Source: Marchantia polymorpha subsp. ruderalis (Eukaryota; Streptophyta; Marchantiopsida; Marchantiales; Marchantiaceae). From it: a DNA stretch of 64,000 nt. The notes below the pieces were generated by a model, which was not told the origin of the DNA, ran no database searches, and saw nothing but the letters and a program-made list of their open reading frames with translations. The stretch lies in the NCBI GenBank assembly GCA_037833965.1, contig AP031358.1:1930001-1994000 (forward strand), written 5' to 3'. The stretch's first letter is position 1, and every line of letters begins with the position of its first letter. Of the stretch, positions 11,829 to 23,553 are shown piece after piece. Position numbers and translations under genes: made by a program.

Positions 11829-12365
11829 CGTAAATGTATGAACTTGCGAGCAGATTGCATCTTACGCGAGTCATGCATTTGAGGTCGTTAAAGTCGATGG
11901 GATGTATCTACGTAAATGTATGAACTTGCGAGCAGATTGCATCTTACGCGAGTCATGCATTTGAGGTCGTTAAAGTCGATGGGATGTATCTATCTCGGAA
12001 GCTCTTCTGGAGTTCGAAACTGTGGGTTCCAGTTTTCCGTACAATGAAATCTACAGGTCTCTTAGTTGACGAAAAGACGCGGTAGAGTTGAACTCAAACT
12101 GACACGAGTGGTGCATCTGAAAACGTTTAAACTTGCGAGCAGATTGCATCTTACGCGAGTCATGCATTTGAGGTCGTTAAAGTCGATGGGATGTATCTAT
12201 CTCGGAAGATCTTCTGGAGTTCGAAACTGTGGGTTCCAGTTTTCCGTAAAGTGTGTTCCTCGGGTTATCCGTACAATGAAATCTACAGGTCTCTTAGTTG
12301 ACTAAAAGACGCGGTAGAGTTGAACTCAAACTGACACGAGTGGTGCATCTGAAAACGTTTAAGTT
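11829..12365. repeat. Complex tandem duplication between tRNA genes
   Basis: A ~75-bp segment (aacttgcgagcagattgcat ... gatgggatgtatcta) occurs three times, near 11840, 11920 and 12130. The two later copies carry a longer shared tail (tcttctggagttcgaaactg, then ggtctcttagttgac and acgagtggtgcatctg). The last copy has a ~25-bp insertion (gtgttcctcgggttatcc). This indicates stepwise tandem duplication of ~80 and ~215-240 bp. Confidence 0.8.
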
Positions 12366-12483
12366 GCTTTACAGTATCTGTCCGGAATGCCGAAATCTGA
12401 CGCTTGTGTTTCGCATAATTTTGTTCCACTTGTCAAATTTTGTGCAGTACTATATTCTCTTAGAGACGTGATTATGAAAAGAA

Positions 12484-12500
12484 GCTGGATTAGCTCAGTT

Positions 12501-12533
<33 letters not shown>

Positions 12534-12557
12534 GAGGTTCGACCCCTCCATCTAGCG
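12484..12557 (+). tRNA. trnN-GUU: tRNA-Asn (anticodon GUU), compensated acceptor-stem variant
   Basis: As the other copies, except that the seventh acceptor pair is T-A instead of A-T: the 5' strand reads GCTGGAT and the 3' strand ATCTAGC. The two changes preserve pairing, which suggests the gene is under selection. A TTTTT terminator lies within five bases of the end. Confidence 0.96.
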
Positions 12558-12565
12558 ACTTTTTG

Positions 12566-13190
12566 CGGAGTTAGCGATGATCTTCAGTTGAGGAATTAAG
12601 CCATGCGCTCTGTTGCGGGTTTAGGTAAGCGATGATTTTCAGCTGAGAAATTAAGTGATGCGCTGTGTCGGGGGTTATGCGATGAAAAGTACGCCATGAT
12701 TTTCAGCTGAGGAATTAAGCGATAGGCTCGGTTGTCAAGTTAGAAATCAAGTGATGGGCTCTGTTGGGGGTTTTGCGATGTAAAGCCCGCGATGAGTTCA
12801 GTCGACGAATTTAAGCGATGGGTTCTGTTAGGGGTTATGCGATGAAGTCCGTGATGATTTGCAGTTGAGGAATTAAGCGATGGGTTATGCGATGAAAAGT
12901 CCGCGATGATTTCCAGTTGAGGTAGTAAGCGATGGGTTATGCGATGAAAATTCCGCTATGATTTTCAGCTGAGGAATTAAGCGATGGGTTATGCGATGAA
13001 AAGTCTGCGATGATTTTCAGCTGAGGAATTAAGCGATGGGTTATGCGATGAAAAGTCCGCGATGATTTTCAGCTGAGGAATTAAGCGATGGGTTATGCGA
13101 CGAAAAGTCTGCGGTGATTTTCAGTTGAGGAAGTAAGCGATGGGTTCTGTTGGAGATTATGCGATTAAAAGTACGCGATGAGGTCCGTCG
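12566..13190. repeat. Minisatellite, ~52-bp unit, roughly ten copies
   Basis: Units contain gatgattttcagctgagg, aattaagcgatgggttatg and cgatgaaaagtc. The right-hand units (about 12840-13130) are nearly identical at 52 bp. The left-hand ones are diverged and carry extra phrases such as ggctctgttgggggtt. No open frame is conserved across units. Confidence 0.88.
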
Positions 13191-13333
13191 CTGTGTAGTG
13201 AGCCGGAATAGTTCAGTGTCACTTGTAATGTAAAGGGATGAGAAATGGCGGAGAGAAAACGAAGATGGTTAATTATTGCAGATCACGCGAAGTTTGAGTT
13301 TAGACAGAACGCGATGGACGGTGTTGCCAACCA

Positions 13334-13350
13334 GCTGGAATAGCCCAGTT

Positions 13351-13383
<33 letters not shown>

Positions 13384-13407
13384 GAGGTTCGACCCCTCCT
13401 TCTAGCG
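13334..13407 (+). tRNA. trnN-GUU: tRNA-Asn (anticodon GUU), D-stem variant
   Basis: Same 74-base sequence except GCTC to GCCC in the D-stem, which also changes one A-box base and gives a C/A mismatch with GAGC. All other stems are intact. A TTTT lies about 20 bases downstream. Probably still expressed, possibly less efficiently. Confidence 0.9.
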
Positions 13408-13515
13408 GAATCTCAGAATCTTTTGACCTGTCCTGCTCGGGTTACCCTAAGATAAGAATTTGAGGATTATGCGATGACGTTTACTGCACACATTCTGCAA
13501 CGACCTATTTCGCCA

Positions 13516-13598
13516 GCGACTTGGAGGAGTCTTATTAAGTACAGCGTTTGGCTATCAACTAGAAGGTTGGAGGAAAAGTAGACCCCTCCTCCTAGCCG
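13516..13598 (+). pseudogene. tRNA-Asn-like relic
   Basis: Order and phrases echo a tRNA-Asn: tacagcgtttggctatcaac in place of agcgtgtggctgttaacc, then aaggttggagg, gacccctcctcctagcc. The anticodon position reads ATC, the T-loop carries inserted bases and the D-arm is scrambled. Best read as a decayed copy of the array unit. Confidence 0.5.
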
Positions 13599-13668
13599 AC
13601 TTCGCGGAAGTTTTGATGATTCCCAATCACATGTTGATATGTTATGCCATGGGTGGTCTAACCAGCCA

Positions 13669-13685
13669 GCTGGAATAGCTCAGTT

Positions 13686-13718
<33 letters not shown>

Positions 13719-13742
13719 GAGGTTCGACCCCTCCTTCTAGCG
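13669..13742 (+). tRNA. trnN-GUU: tRNA-Asn (anticodon GUU)
   Basis: Identical to the copies at 11149 and 11688, all stems paired. A TTTTT occurs about 27 bases downstream. It is the last intact copy of the array. Confidence 0.96.
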
Positions 13743-16700
13743 GCCTTCTTCCAAACAGTTTGTGAATTCCTTTTTCCCATTCACGCGATGATATCTTTTG
13801 CGGTAACTGTGAATTCACGTTTTCTTGGGTCCCCGACATCCTCATAACCTTCCTAACTACATACGGTATATTCCACTTGCCCACTCACGCGATGAGATCT
13901 GTTGCGGCGAGCGTGTATTCCCGTTTCCTTGGGACCCCGATATACCCTAAGTTTTCAAAAGTAGATCCGGAATGTACTAAATCCTCCCGGAACTTTCCGT
14001 GTATGGTGTTGTCGCCGCATTAAAGTAGATATATATCTAGGAACAAATTTCTACCAATTAGTGCTGATAACCGTCAAGTTTCCATCCTCTCCTTGTTGTT
14101 TTCTCACTGACTACAATTCTTACTATTGAATGCCAATTCCAATTTTTCGTATTAGAAGGGCGAAGTAATATAGGAGGACGGGAAGACCCAGACAAGCCAG
14201 AAAAGTCAGAAGGAACTAGCTTTATTAGGACCTCCGTAGAAGAAACGTAGTGTCGTACGCGAAAGACAGACGAACTATATAGGTCGCAACGAAGTGATAT
14301 CATATCTTGCCACATAGCTATCTCTACTGTAGTTCATATGAACTACAGTAATGGTAAAAGTTGGATCAACTTATTATTATTCATTGCAGTCAGGTATAAT
14401 TTTGGTTCATAAGGTCAATTCGGATTGTTGGCGTTCTCATATTTTCTCCGATGGGATCTTGAAAACTTCTAATAAAACCATTTTCTGTAAAGTGAAATTG
14501 TGATGGGAGATAAACTGCAATAATCATGACAAACAATTTTAATCTCTTTTCAATTTTACTTCTTTCAACATCAATAATAAATCTACGTTCACCATCGACA
14601 GACATGTTAATGATGCATGTCATATCCAATATGATGTGAAATAATATCATGCAAAAGAAACTTTTTTTTCCAGTTTCCAATACTATCTTACTTTTGAGCT
14701 AAGGTACATATATCTTCCTACATTATTATTTTCTCATCCAAGCTAGAAATCTCTCCCGCTATTATATTCATGTAAGGAGATTATAGTTGAAATTTGGAAT
14801 TAAAAACACTAATCTAGATTCATGAGTTAATGAGTTGAAATTTAATGAGTATAGGTTTTATCAAAGAAAATTAACACATGTTTAAATCTACTTGATATCA
14901 GTTTGTTGAGATAACATATTGTTATCACTAAAAGCTGCTATATAATTTCATGAATAAACTTCTTTGGACTGACAGTAGTCGGGTTAGGTTCTAATCAAAC
15001 TGAGAGTAAAATTTCAATTTTAAAGTTAATATGTATCCTTACATACTAACATCTTTTGAAAAAAACCAAATATATTTTATTTTATTTTAATATATTTTTA
15101 AAATTTTTGATGACATTATCAACATCAAAATGCAACCTTTTTTTTAAATTAACGTGCTAAAGTGACCCAAAAAATTCATATTAATATGATATTAGATATT
15201 TTGATAATATTTATTATTTATCATACAAACAATGCAATTAAATCATCCATAAAAAAAGATCCAAATAAACACATATCTTAATCTAATGAGCACTAAATCA
15301 TTCTAATTATATGGTAAAGAAATAATAGTATGATGAATAACATTATAATGCGTAATAAATTGTTTTCAAATACTCAAGCAGGCTCCACATCTTTAAGTAA
15401 TAATACTCTTTCACATTTCGTACTTCTTTAATTATGTTAGGCTAATGTACTGATATCTTACAAAACATCAACATATGTTTTCATTAAATAAATTATGGGT
15501 TATCCATTTTTCTCTACAAACAAAGTATTTGGAGACAAATAAAAAACTAACAAACTAACTTTAAAATAAAGTATTGATATAAATTTTGATAAGAAATTTT
15601 TAATTTAGAGCATTAAATTTCATGAAATCAATTTTATTCATTTGGAAAATATGTAATATATATTATATATATGACCGTTATGTTTTACAAAAAGTTTGAA
15701 TAATCTTTTGACTCTTATTACATGTTTCAACTTACATCAAGTTGCCAACCAACCGACCAAAATTTTCAAATTTTGATACTCATGCAATTCAAATTGATCA
15801 TTTTCTGAAAAGTTTTGGAAGTTAAAGTATCTAATTATTCTTTCATTAATACTAGATATAAAATCTAACTTAGAAATATTTGTGTTATTTTTCGAATAAT
15901 GATAAAAAAATTTCATGTACATTTTTAAATTTCATAATATTCATTTCAAAATTTATTATTTATATATTTAATTACAAATTATTATTTGAAAAATATGTTG
16001 TATAAGACTTGTCATTAAATGTATATGATTAAAGTTGCATGCATATGTTATATGATGAGATTATATGTATTGAATACTAAGATTTTTTTAACTCTTTCAT
16101 AAAATATATGCTCTTTATATCAATATTTAAAACATTGTTACATCTGCAAAATTATATGAGCTCAATAAAATATAGTTAGATGTGGTATAGGATATCAATG
16201 ATTTTTATGCTTAAAAATTGAGACAAAAGCTTATGTTTTCCAATAGAATATCAATAATTGCTATGGTTAAAAAAATGAGAGAAAAGATTTTGTTTTTTCA
16301 ACACATTATGTAGTGTAATCCAATTAAATACTTATGATTATTTGATTACATTTGATTATCTTGATTTTGAATGCTTCAATGCATGACAGAAATTATTACT
16401 TTCACAATCAAATATATGTTTTACCTTTAAAAAAGGTAATTCTAGAGTTTCAAAAAAAAAATTTATATTGCAATTTTAAATATTTAAAATACCTATTCAT
16501 TTCAAGATTAGTTTTAAAATCGATTTTTAACATTTTAATTGAATTTTATTGTGAAAAAATGTCTTATTAGAACTTAAAAGATTAATGCTAAAATTCAGAT
16601 TTATACCTCGATTACATTTATTACCATCAAAATATGAAATTTTAAAAAAATGTCTTGAAAAAAATCAAAATAAAAAAACAACTCAGTGCATTAAATATTA

Positions 16701-18489
16701 TTCAATATACTAAGAAACTGAATTGAAATCATGATGTCCAAGAAAATAAAATGTTTGATGAAATTGAAAACAATGTATTTCAATTGAGTTATATATTTGA
16801 GAAGATTAACTATTAGTTATTTTAATGCTTGTTTCATGTCTAACTTACAAATTTTTCTTGTTGCAAAAATCTTCAACATCATTCATAATTACAATTTATT
16901 TATTTTCAAACATTGACTTATCAATACATGTTAGCATGTTTACAGTTGATCAAATCTTACCAAAAAATTTTGGGTTTTATTTTTTAAAGATCGACTAAAA
17001 TATAAATATTAAGGTGATTCTCTTAAGAAATAATAACTAATATTCAAAATTAGAAACGCAATTTTCCAATTATAAATTATATTATAGTGCAACATGCAAA
17101 CACTACACTTAAAAAACCAACAAAAATTTTATATTCTCATTTTACATCTAAATCTAAAATTTTTAATTATCCAAAAATTATGGGTTTCAAATTTAATTAT
17201 AATAATTTTTCCAATAAATAAAATTTTATGCTTAGTTCTAAGAGTCTGTTTATTTATGTTGTGATTTATAAACAAAATTTAAATCCTTACTACATATGAT
17301 AAGCAATATGAAATCTGAAACCTAGTTTGATTTTGAATATTACTCTAACTTTTATTCAGGTTTGAATCCGTAAAGTTCTTGCAATATTTCTAAAAATTAT
17401 CAAACATACGCCATAATCATGATTTACAGTTAAATTTACAGTTTTAATTCTATTAATAATATCTCACAGCTTAATATGTATTTTAAACTTTTTTTTATTT
17501 TAATTATTTAATCTTTATTAACATCTGTATACTTTTTTAGTTTCATCTACATATAATGATATGGAGTTGATTAAAGGAAAAAAGTACAGTCTCAAGTTTA
17601 TAATGAATGTTAGCAAAAATTTTAATTTAGAAATTAAAATTAAGAGTATACTGCTAAAATTTGGCATCTTGTTTAAAAAAATTATATTAAAATAATAAAA
17701 ACTTAAATTTACTACATATAATTTAAAAAGTATTATCAGTCCCAGTGCGGCGGATCGTCCTAACAGACCCGCTAAGCGTCGTTGGCTTGGTCAGCCTTTA
17801 CCTAACCAAAAATGATTTAAAAAATTAAACAACATTAAATTCAAAATTGCATAATGGAAAAAAGTGGAATTGAATTAATCAAAATGCGAACTATCTTACA
17901 TCATATCATGTGAACAAATAATCATGATATTTTTAATAAAACACAAGAAAATCCCTATCAATTAAAAGAAATTAGATTAATATAAATTTCAAATAAATTT
18001 CATTTTCATTGCAATCAAGAAGCATGTCAATTGATAAAAATATTTTATATTTTAATAATTATTTTGAAATTTTAGTTAAGTTTTTCAACTAAAATAAGAT
18101 TATTGTCCAACATATCAATTGATCATCAATTATTCATAATTGATTCAAAATGAAGTTTTCATTTTGTCATCATTCATCTTTTTTGCTATTCATACCAAAC
18201 TACACCTTAATGATCATTTGTATGTTAACATCAATCATTCATATTTTGCAATAATTCTTGTATTATAATTTAATTAAAATATTAATTTTTTATGATATAT
18301 ATGTTGTAATTATTTTCTGATTCAATTTTAGAATATGAATTATTTATATAATCACATTAAAAAATTTATTCAATCAAAATATAAAATGTATTATGTATTA
18401 ATTTTTTTTCTAATAAAATATTTTAAAAACACTTATTAAAATACATCTCTTGAGTAAATTTTTACCATAATTTAAGTTTCATGTGAAAT
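13743..18489. other. AT-rich, CpG-poor DNA without genes
   Basis: From about 14.3 kb composition falls to roughly a quarter G+C and frames are short and low complexity. Two items stand out: a perfect 26-bp palindrome (14325-14350) and a ~70-bp GC-rich island (17737-17808). Probably decayed transposon sequence, but I recognise no domain here. Confidence 0.6.
14325..14350. repeat. Perfect 26-bp palindrome
   Basis: The left arm TACTGTAGTTCAT is followed directly by its reverse complement, centred on CATATG, with no loop. It lies at the transition from the tRNA array into the AT-rich block. No function is known. Confidence 0.85.
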
Positions 18490-18509
18490 GTCGTGACATT
18501 ATCAAAAGA

Positions 18510-18660
18510 ATTCATGACACATGTTGAATCAAGAAACATGAAATTCACAAAACAAAGAATACACGTGCATATGCATCAACATATTAAGCTGACACATGTA
18601 TATAATTTGCAACTACAAGAATTAGAAGATTTCATTGAAAACTATAAATGTTTAAGCACA
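18510..18660 (-). repeat. Probable decayed 3' LTR of the older copia element
   Basis: Phrases such as aaattcacaaaacaaag, atgcatcaacatatta and gacacatgt match, in the same order, the segment near 29855-29925 (attttcacaaaacaaac, gcgcaaacacattata, gacacaagt). The pair brackets copia coding relics on the minus strand. Boundaries are not definable by eye. Confidence 0.4.
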
Positions 18661-18899
18661 GCTATGGATCGTCATTCTTTATAGTGAATATCAGATAAAT
18701 CCTAAACATAGTACTAACCATGACTAAGATAATTGGAGTTTAGTTCGGATTTGAGTAAATATGAATCATCTTCATTTTGATTCATGTCATGAAGACTTTG
18801 ATCTCCATAATTCATGTAATTAATTCTGTGAAAAAATCTAGAGGAACCCTAACATATGTCTCTCTTAAATTGGAGCTAATCAGACTTAATTCTAATTCA

Positions 18900-21121
18900 G
18901 AACATGATAAAATTAACAAAAATTGCTTGTAAACTCTACTTGTGTTACTTATTGCAAAACCTACAAAGTATTTCAATGTTTACTAAAAATCTCCATATTA
19001 ATAACTTTGATCAATGCATCAACTAGATTAAATTCAAGGTTAATCTTAACTAGCTCAATGTATTTTATCAAACATTAAATTTCTAATGAAGTGATACAAG
19101 ACTTCGATGTGTTTCACTCTATTATATATCACTTGATTTACTTCATATAACATATTCTGACTATCATAATAAATATTGACAATCTTCTACCTCAGGTTCA
19201 TATTAATGATTAGTCAATCCAACTATGTACTTCACTTTGTTGTGTCTGGTGCCGCTTCATACTCAGGAGATCTTGAACTAATGCCCTTAACACAAAGTAT
19301 AAACACATACCCAATTGTAAATTTTTTTCTTGTAAAAATCTTATACATATTGAACATTAACATAAATCAATAAATTATTTTTATTTTTAAATAAAACATC
19401 AAACAAATAATCATAAAAATTAGTAATACTCAGCTATTTAAATTTCATTTCATTGCTTTCAAATGTAAATTTTCTAGATTTGATATCTACGTGTTCACCT
19501 TGCCCATAGCTAAAGCAATATCAAGTTTTTTGCGTATCATCAAATACAAGAGATTGTATTCAACTTTGTCATGTAAAATTAATGATATTTTTTACTTCTC
19601 AATGGCATCGATGTTACATTGAGCTGTAAAAATTTTGAAGTGTGCTAACAAAGTAATGCATACTTGTTAGAACCTATAATGTCAAACTTGTCAAGCACAC
19701 ATTAAATGTAGTTGTCTTGACTCAATCATAGTATATTTTTCTCCGAATTTCTATAAAATGTTTCATTTTTAATATTTCTCATATATAGCCATTCATCTAA
19801 ATTATAAATGTTGGCTAATTCTAATATTTATTTATGTTGGATTGATTTTTTGTCAAAATGAACATATCACTCACGTCTTGTATAAATAAAATAGAATAAA
19901 AAATCTCATCATACATCTTTTCTATGTATATAAATGGATCATAAAACCATATAAATGAATCATGCTCGTAGAATTTTTTATGCTTTCATGAACTTATCAA
20001 ACCGTGTAGTATACACTTTAGAAACTTGTTTCAATTAATATAATGATTTGAGCAATCTAGAGAACAACTTTTCTTGATCTTATTCTCAAGAATCAACTAG
20101 TTGTTCCATGTAGATTTTTCTCCTTTAGAAATAGAGAAATGATGTAACTACATTCATACATATGATGTATAAGTACACTCAATATTACAGCAAGTGCACA
20201 TAGCTAGCAAATTGTAACACATTTTGTCATAGGTGACAAAACTTTGTTGTAGTTCACATCACTTTGTGAATATAATTGTCTAAAGATTTCACTTATGTGC
20301 GATCAACTAGACATCAAACTAATATTGAGTATTTACTCTTGTAATCTATTGAATTATTTTTCAACTTGTACACTAATTTGCTATTGATCAAATTTGATTT
20401 CTTGGAAATGTTATAAACCCTCAGATCTTATCATCCATCAGCAATTATATCTCACACTCAAAAGTAATATTTTACTCAAGCTTATTTCTACTGCTTTTCA
20501 AAAGTTTGTTTTATCTTAATTGAAGTTTTTTCTTGTGTCATTTAATTGATTAAATAATTTTCAATCTTTCTCTCAATGATATCAATGAGTGAAAATTTGT
20601 TCTTGTTACCATGAAAAGTTTAAAGATTTTTTTTTCAATGATATGTACTAAAACCTAATTTTCTACGCACAATATCTTTACAAGCTATTGAATCTCATAG
20701 CCTATAACCGTTTACACCACTAGCAAAGCTTTTTGATCTTTGATCTAACTTGATTTTTATTTTTTTAAGTATGAAAGGATAAATCATACAACAAATTTTT
20801 TTTAAACAATTATAATCAAGTGTTTGTTTGGATACCAACTCAAATTGTGTCAAGATATTGATTGTAATAGAAGTAAAAAGATTCATAAAATATTTACTAT
20901 ATTCAAAGCTTCATTTAAAAATTCAAATGGTATATCAAATTTAACTCAACGTATTTAGCATCTTTTCCAACAATAATGTTATTGAGATTGTCTAAAACAT
21001 CATCTCGTTGCAGATTATCAATTGTGATGAAATGAAGAGTAATTTTTTGTTTACTTTGCAATAACTTCAAAATTTTGCAAATATTTATGTTTTGCCATAA
21101 TTTGTACATAAATGTATTATC
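18900..21121 (-). pseudogene. Decayed copia pol (RNase H, reverse transcriptase, integrase C-terminal part)
   Basis: Compared with the younger element, this stretch aligns in order with heavy decay toward A and T. 18.99-19.33 kb matches its RNase H region, for example cttcgatgtgtttcactct against tcaatgtgcttcactctg. 19.44-19.68 kb and about 20.2-20.4 kb match the two sides of its reverse-transcriptase remnant. About 20.69-20.76 kb matches the GYRLWD region, and 20.95-21.11 kb matches the integrase segment around TPQQN. About 0.5 kb between the two RT blocks is present here but missing from the younger copy. Stops are frequent, so it is inactive. The young element interrupts it at 21121; the rest resumes at 26154. 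Confidence 0.7.
21117..21121. repeat. Target-site duplication (left), TTATC
   Basis: TTATC immediately precedes the left LTR; the same five bases follow the right LTR at 26154-26158. A 5-bp duplication is the norm for copia integrases. The host sequence is the older copia relic. Confidence 0.92.
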
Positions 21122-21372
21122 TGTTAACGTAAAATCAAGAATCATTCAAGCCAAGTACGAAGACACAAGACACTCATATAACGTGGTTCACCCTCAAGGG
21201 CTACGTCCACGGCTGGAGCACTGAGCAGGTTTACTGACAAGTGAATACACAATATTCAGCTCCTCCAAGAAGCCTTGGCTTTGGAGGTATATTTATATCC
21301 AAAGCCAGCGACACACATAACTATAAATAGCTAGAGCCTGAGGTTACTCCTTAACCGGAGTTAACCTCAACA
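21122..21372 (-). repeat. 3' LTR of the copia element
   Basis: Begins TGTTAACG and ends CTCAACA on the plus strand. Near-identical to 25902-26153. It contains an inverted pair around ctccTTAACCggag at the right end, and a hairpin-prone AAAGCC/GGCTTT pair flanking a tatattta core. Confidence 0.95.
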
Positions 21373-21386
21373 ATCTTCCCCTTAAC
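21373..21386 (-). other. Polypurine tract
   Basis: On the minus strand the bases just before the 3' LTR read GTTAAGGGGAAGAT, a purine run of the kind that primes plus-strand DNA synthesis in LTR elements. Confidence 0.8.
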
Positions 21387-21562
21387 TCGTGTTAAGGAAA
21401 CAGTAACCTCTGAAACCTATATTATTACTCAGCGGGAAGTTCTAGACAGATGTCTATCACAAGGCCCCTCTTTAAACGAGAGTTAATTAGATTTAGACCG
21501 TAGCCATAACAGGATAGAGTAATAACATAAAGAGGTAAATAAAGTTACTATGCTAGCAAAGT

Positions 21563-22355
21563 TTACATGTGCTCCCCATGCACAACTTGCATGGTAGCAC
21601 AATGTCGCTTGAAACTCTCCAATGGAATAACTTTGGTCAAAGCATCAGCTGGATTGAGTTTACCGTCGATCTTGACTAGCTCAATCATTTTATCAGACAC
21701 TGCTTGTAGGATAAAATGATACCTGATGTCAATGTGCTTCACTCTGCTATCCATGACCTGGTTCGCGGCCAAATGTAAAGCGCTCTGGCTATCACAATGA
21801 AGATTAACCACGCCTTGCTTCAATCCCATTTCCATGATAAGCCTATCCAACCAAATTGCTTCCTTTGCCGCTTTTGCTGATGCCACATATTCAGCTTTCG
21901 TTGTTGACTGAGCTACGCATTTCTGCAAGGTAGACCTCCAACTAATGCTTCCACCGCCAAGTGTAAATACATACCCAGTTGTAAATCTCCTTTTATCTAG
22001 ATCTTGTCCGTAGTCAGCATCAACGTAACCAAACAAGGATTTGACATTGTCTAATAGACCATCAAACAATAAGCCATAATCCAGAGTACTCTTCAAATAT
22101 CTCAAAATCCATTTCACTGCTTCTCAATGAACTTTCCTTGGATTTGACATGTACCTGCTCACCTTGCTCATTGCAAAAGCAATGTCCGGCCTAGTGCACA
22201 CCATCAAATACATGAGGCTGCCTACAGCTTGTTCATAGGGAACACATAACATATTTCCTTTCTCCACCGCATCCGTAGGACATTGAGATGTAGAGAGTTT
22301 GAAATGTGCTGCTAAAGGAGTCCATACTCCTTTGGAATCCATCATGTTGAACCAG
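21563..22355 (-). pseudogene. Copia RNase H domain and C-terminal end of reverse transcriptase
   Basis: Minus-strand frames 22345-22124 and 22117-21563 carry VGSLMYLMVCTRPDIAFAMS and SRYMSNP, then the RNase H with DADYGQDLDKRRFTTGY, TTKAEYVA, CDSQSALHLA, VKHIDIRYHFI and a normal C-terminal NPADALTK segment. The acidic residues expected in the RNase H active site are present. A stop (position about 22121) separates the two frames just after SNPRKVH. No reverse-transcriptase core precedes this block. Confidence 0.9.
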
Positions 22356-22620
22356 ACGAATTATAACATACTTAGCTACCGGTGAGAAAACTTCGTTGTA
22401 GTCCACGCCTTTCTCTTGGGTGAAACCTCTAGCCACCAACCTAGCTTTGAAGATTTTTGCCTCGTCTCCTCCTTGATTATCTTTCAGCTTGTACACCCAC
22501 TTGGAGTCAATCACCATTTGATTGGTAGGAGACTCAACCAGCTCCCAAGTCTTATTGTCAATCAGGGATCCATCTCCCGCTTCATAGCAGTATTCCACTC
22601 AAGCTTATTGACCGAAGCTT
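22356..22620 (-). pseudogene. Copia reverse transcriptase, N-terminal remnant
   Basis: The frame has NKTWELVESP, SKWVYKLKDN, FKARLVARGFTQEKG and DYNEVFSPVAKYVIIRLV, the classic start of copia reverse transcriptase. It then runs straight into the distal region. The segment holding the first catalytic Asp and YVDD is missing. Comparison with the older copy suggests about 0.5 kb was deleted at about 22350. Confidence 0.88.
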
Positions 22621-22723
22621 GAGCTTCCCTTTATGAAGAAGTTTCACCTTCTTCCAAAATCAACGCTATACCATCCCTATCTTCGATATCAAAGTCACAA
22701 TCTTCTAGAATGGATGAATTTGC

Positions 22724-23553
22724 TCACACACCAAACCTTTCAGGAGCCCTACTAGCACGATGCGATCTCCTAGTAGACGTTTTAGGTTGATCTATGTTGT
22801 CTGAAACTATTGCAAAAGACTCATCAATGATAATTCGCTCAAGTTCCTCATGTTCTTGATGAACCGGTGCTTCTTCTTGTGACAGATCATTAGTGATATA
22901 ATGATCAAACTCTCCCACAGTGATATCCGTGACTGGAGATTTTTCTTGTCAGTACGAGGAGTCATAGAATTCTCCCCCCCTTTCAATAAGCCAAGCTCAT
23001 TGAAAGAAACATCTCGACTGACGATCACCTTACGTGCTAGTGGATCCCATAGCCTGTAACCTTTCACTCCACTAGCATATCCAAGAAAACGACATTTCTT
23101 GGACGTATGGTCTAACTTAGTTTTGTGCTACTTTGGCGTAGGAGGATAAGAAGTACAACCAAAAACCTTCAAGCGGCTGTAATCCGCCATCCGTTTATGC
23201 CTGAGTTCAAACGGTGTGGAAAATTGGATTGCACTAGAAGGAGAGAGATTTACCAGATAAACTGCGGTGTTGACGGCTTCGGCCCAAAACTCTTTTGGTA
23301 AAACAAATTCACTTAGCATACTCCGCACCTTTTCCAACATTGTTCTATTGAGTCGTTCAGAAATAGCATTTTGTTGGGGAGTGTAAACTGTCGTGAAGTG
23401 AAGAGTAATCCCCTCCTCTCTGGCATCATAGACCGTCGGTAAACACGTCTTCCCCTTCAGAGTGAAGATGCTCCGCAACATTCGCCACTTGAGGAAGATT
23501 CGCATCTCTGATTTGCATCCGACAGTCCTTCTTGATATGGCCATTCTTGCCAC
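22724..23553 (-). pseudogene. Copia integrase C-terminal part and linker to RT
   Basis: The frame begins within integrase: GITLHFTTVYTPQQNAISERLNRT includes the third residue (E) of the DDE triad. It continues with FWAEAVNTAVYLVNLSPS and LKVFGCTSY. A stop at about 23128 interrupts it before KCRFLGYASGVKGYRLWDP and SRDVSFNE. The zinc-binding N-terminus and the first two catalytic Asp residues are absent: the gag zinc-knuckle region abuts this segment at about 23440. Confidence 0.88.

Noticed and set aside
12566-13190. CRISPR-like array
   Set aside because: Units are contiguous ~52-bp tandem repeats without unique spacers, and the DNA is a plant nuclear genome.
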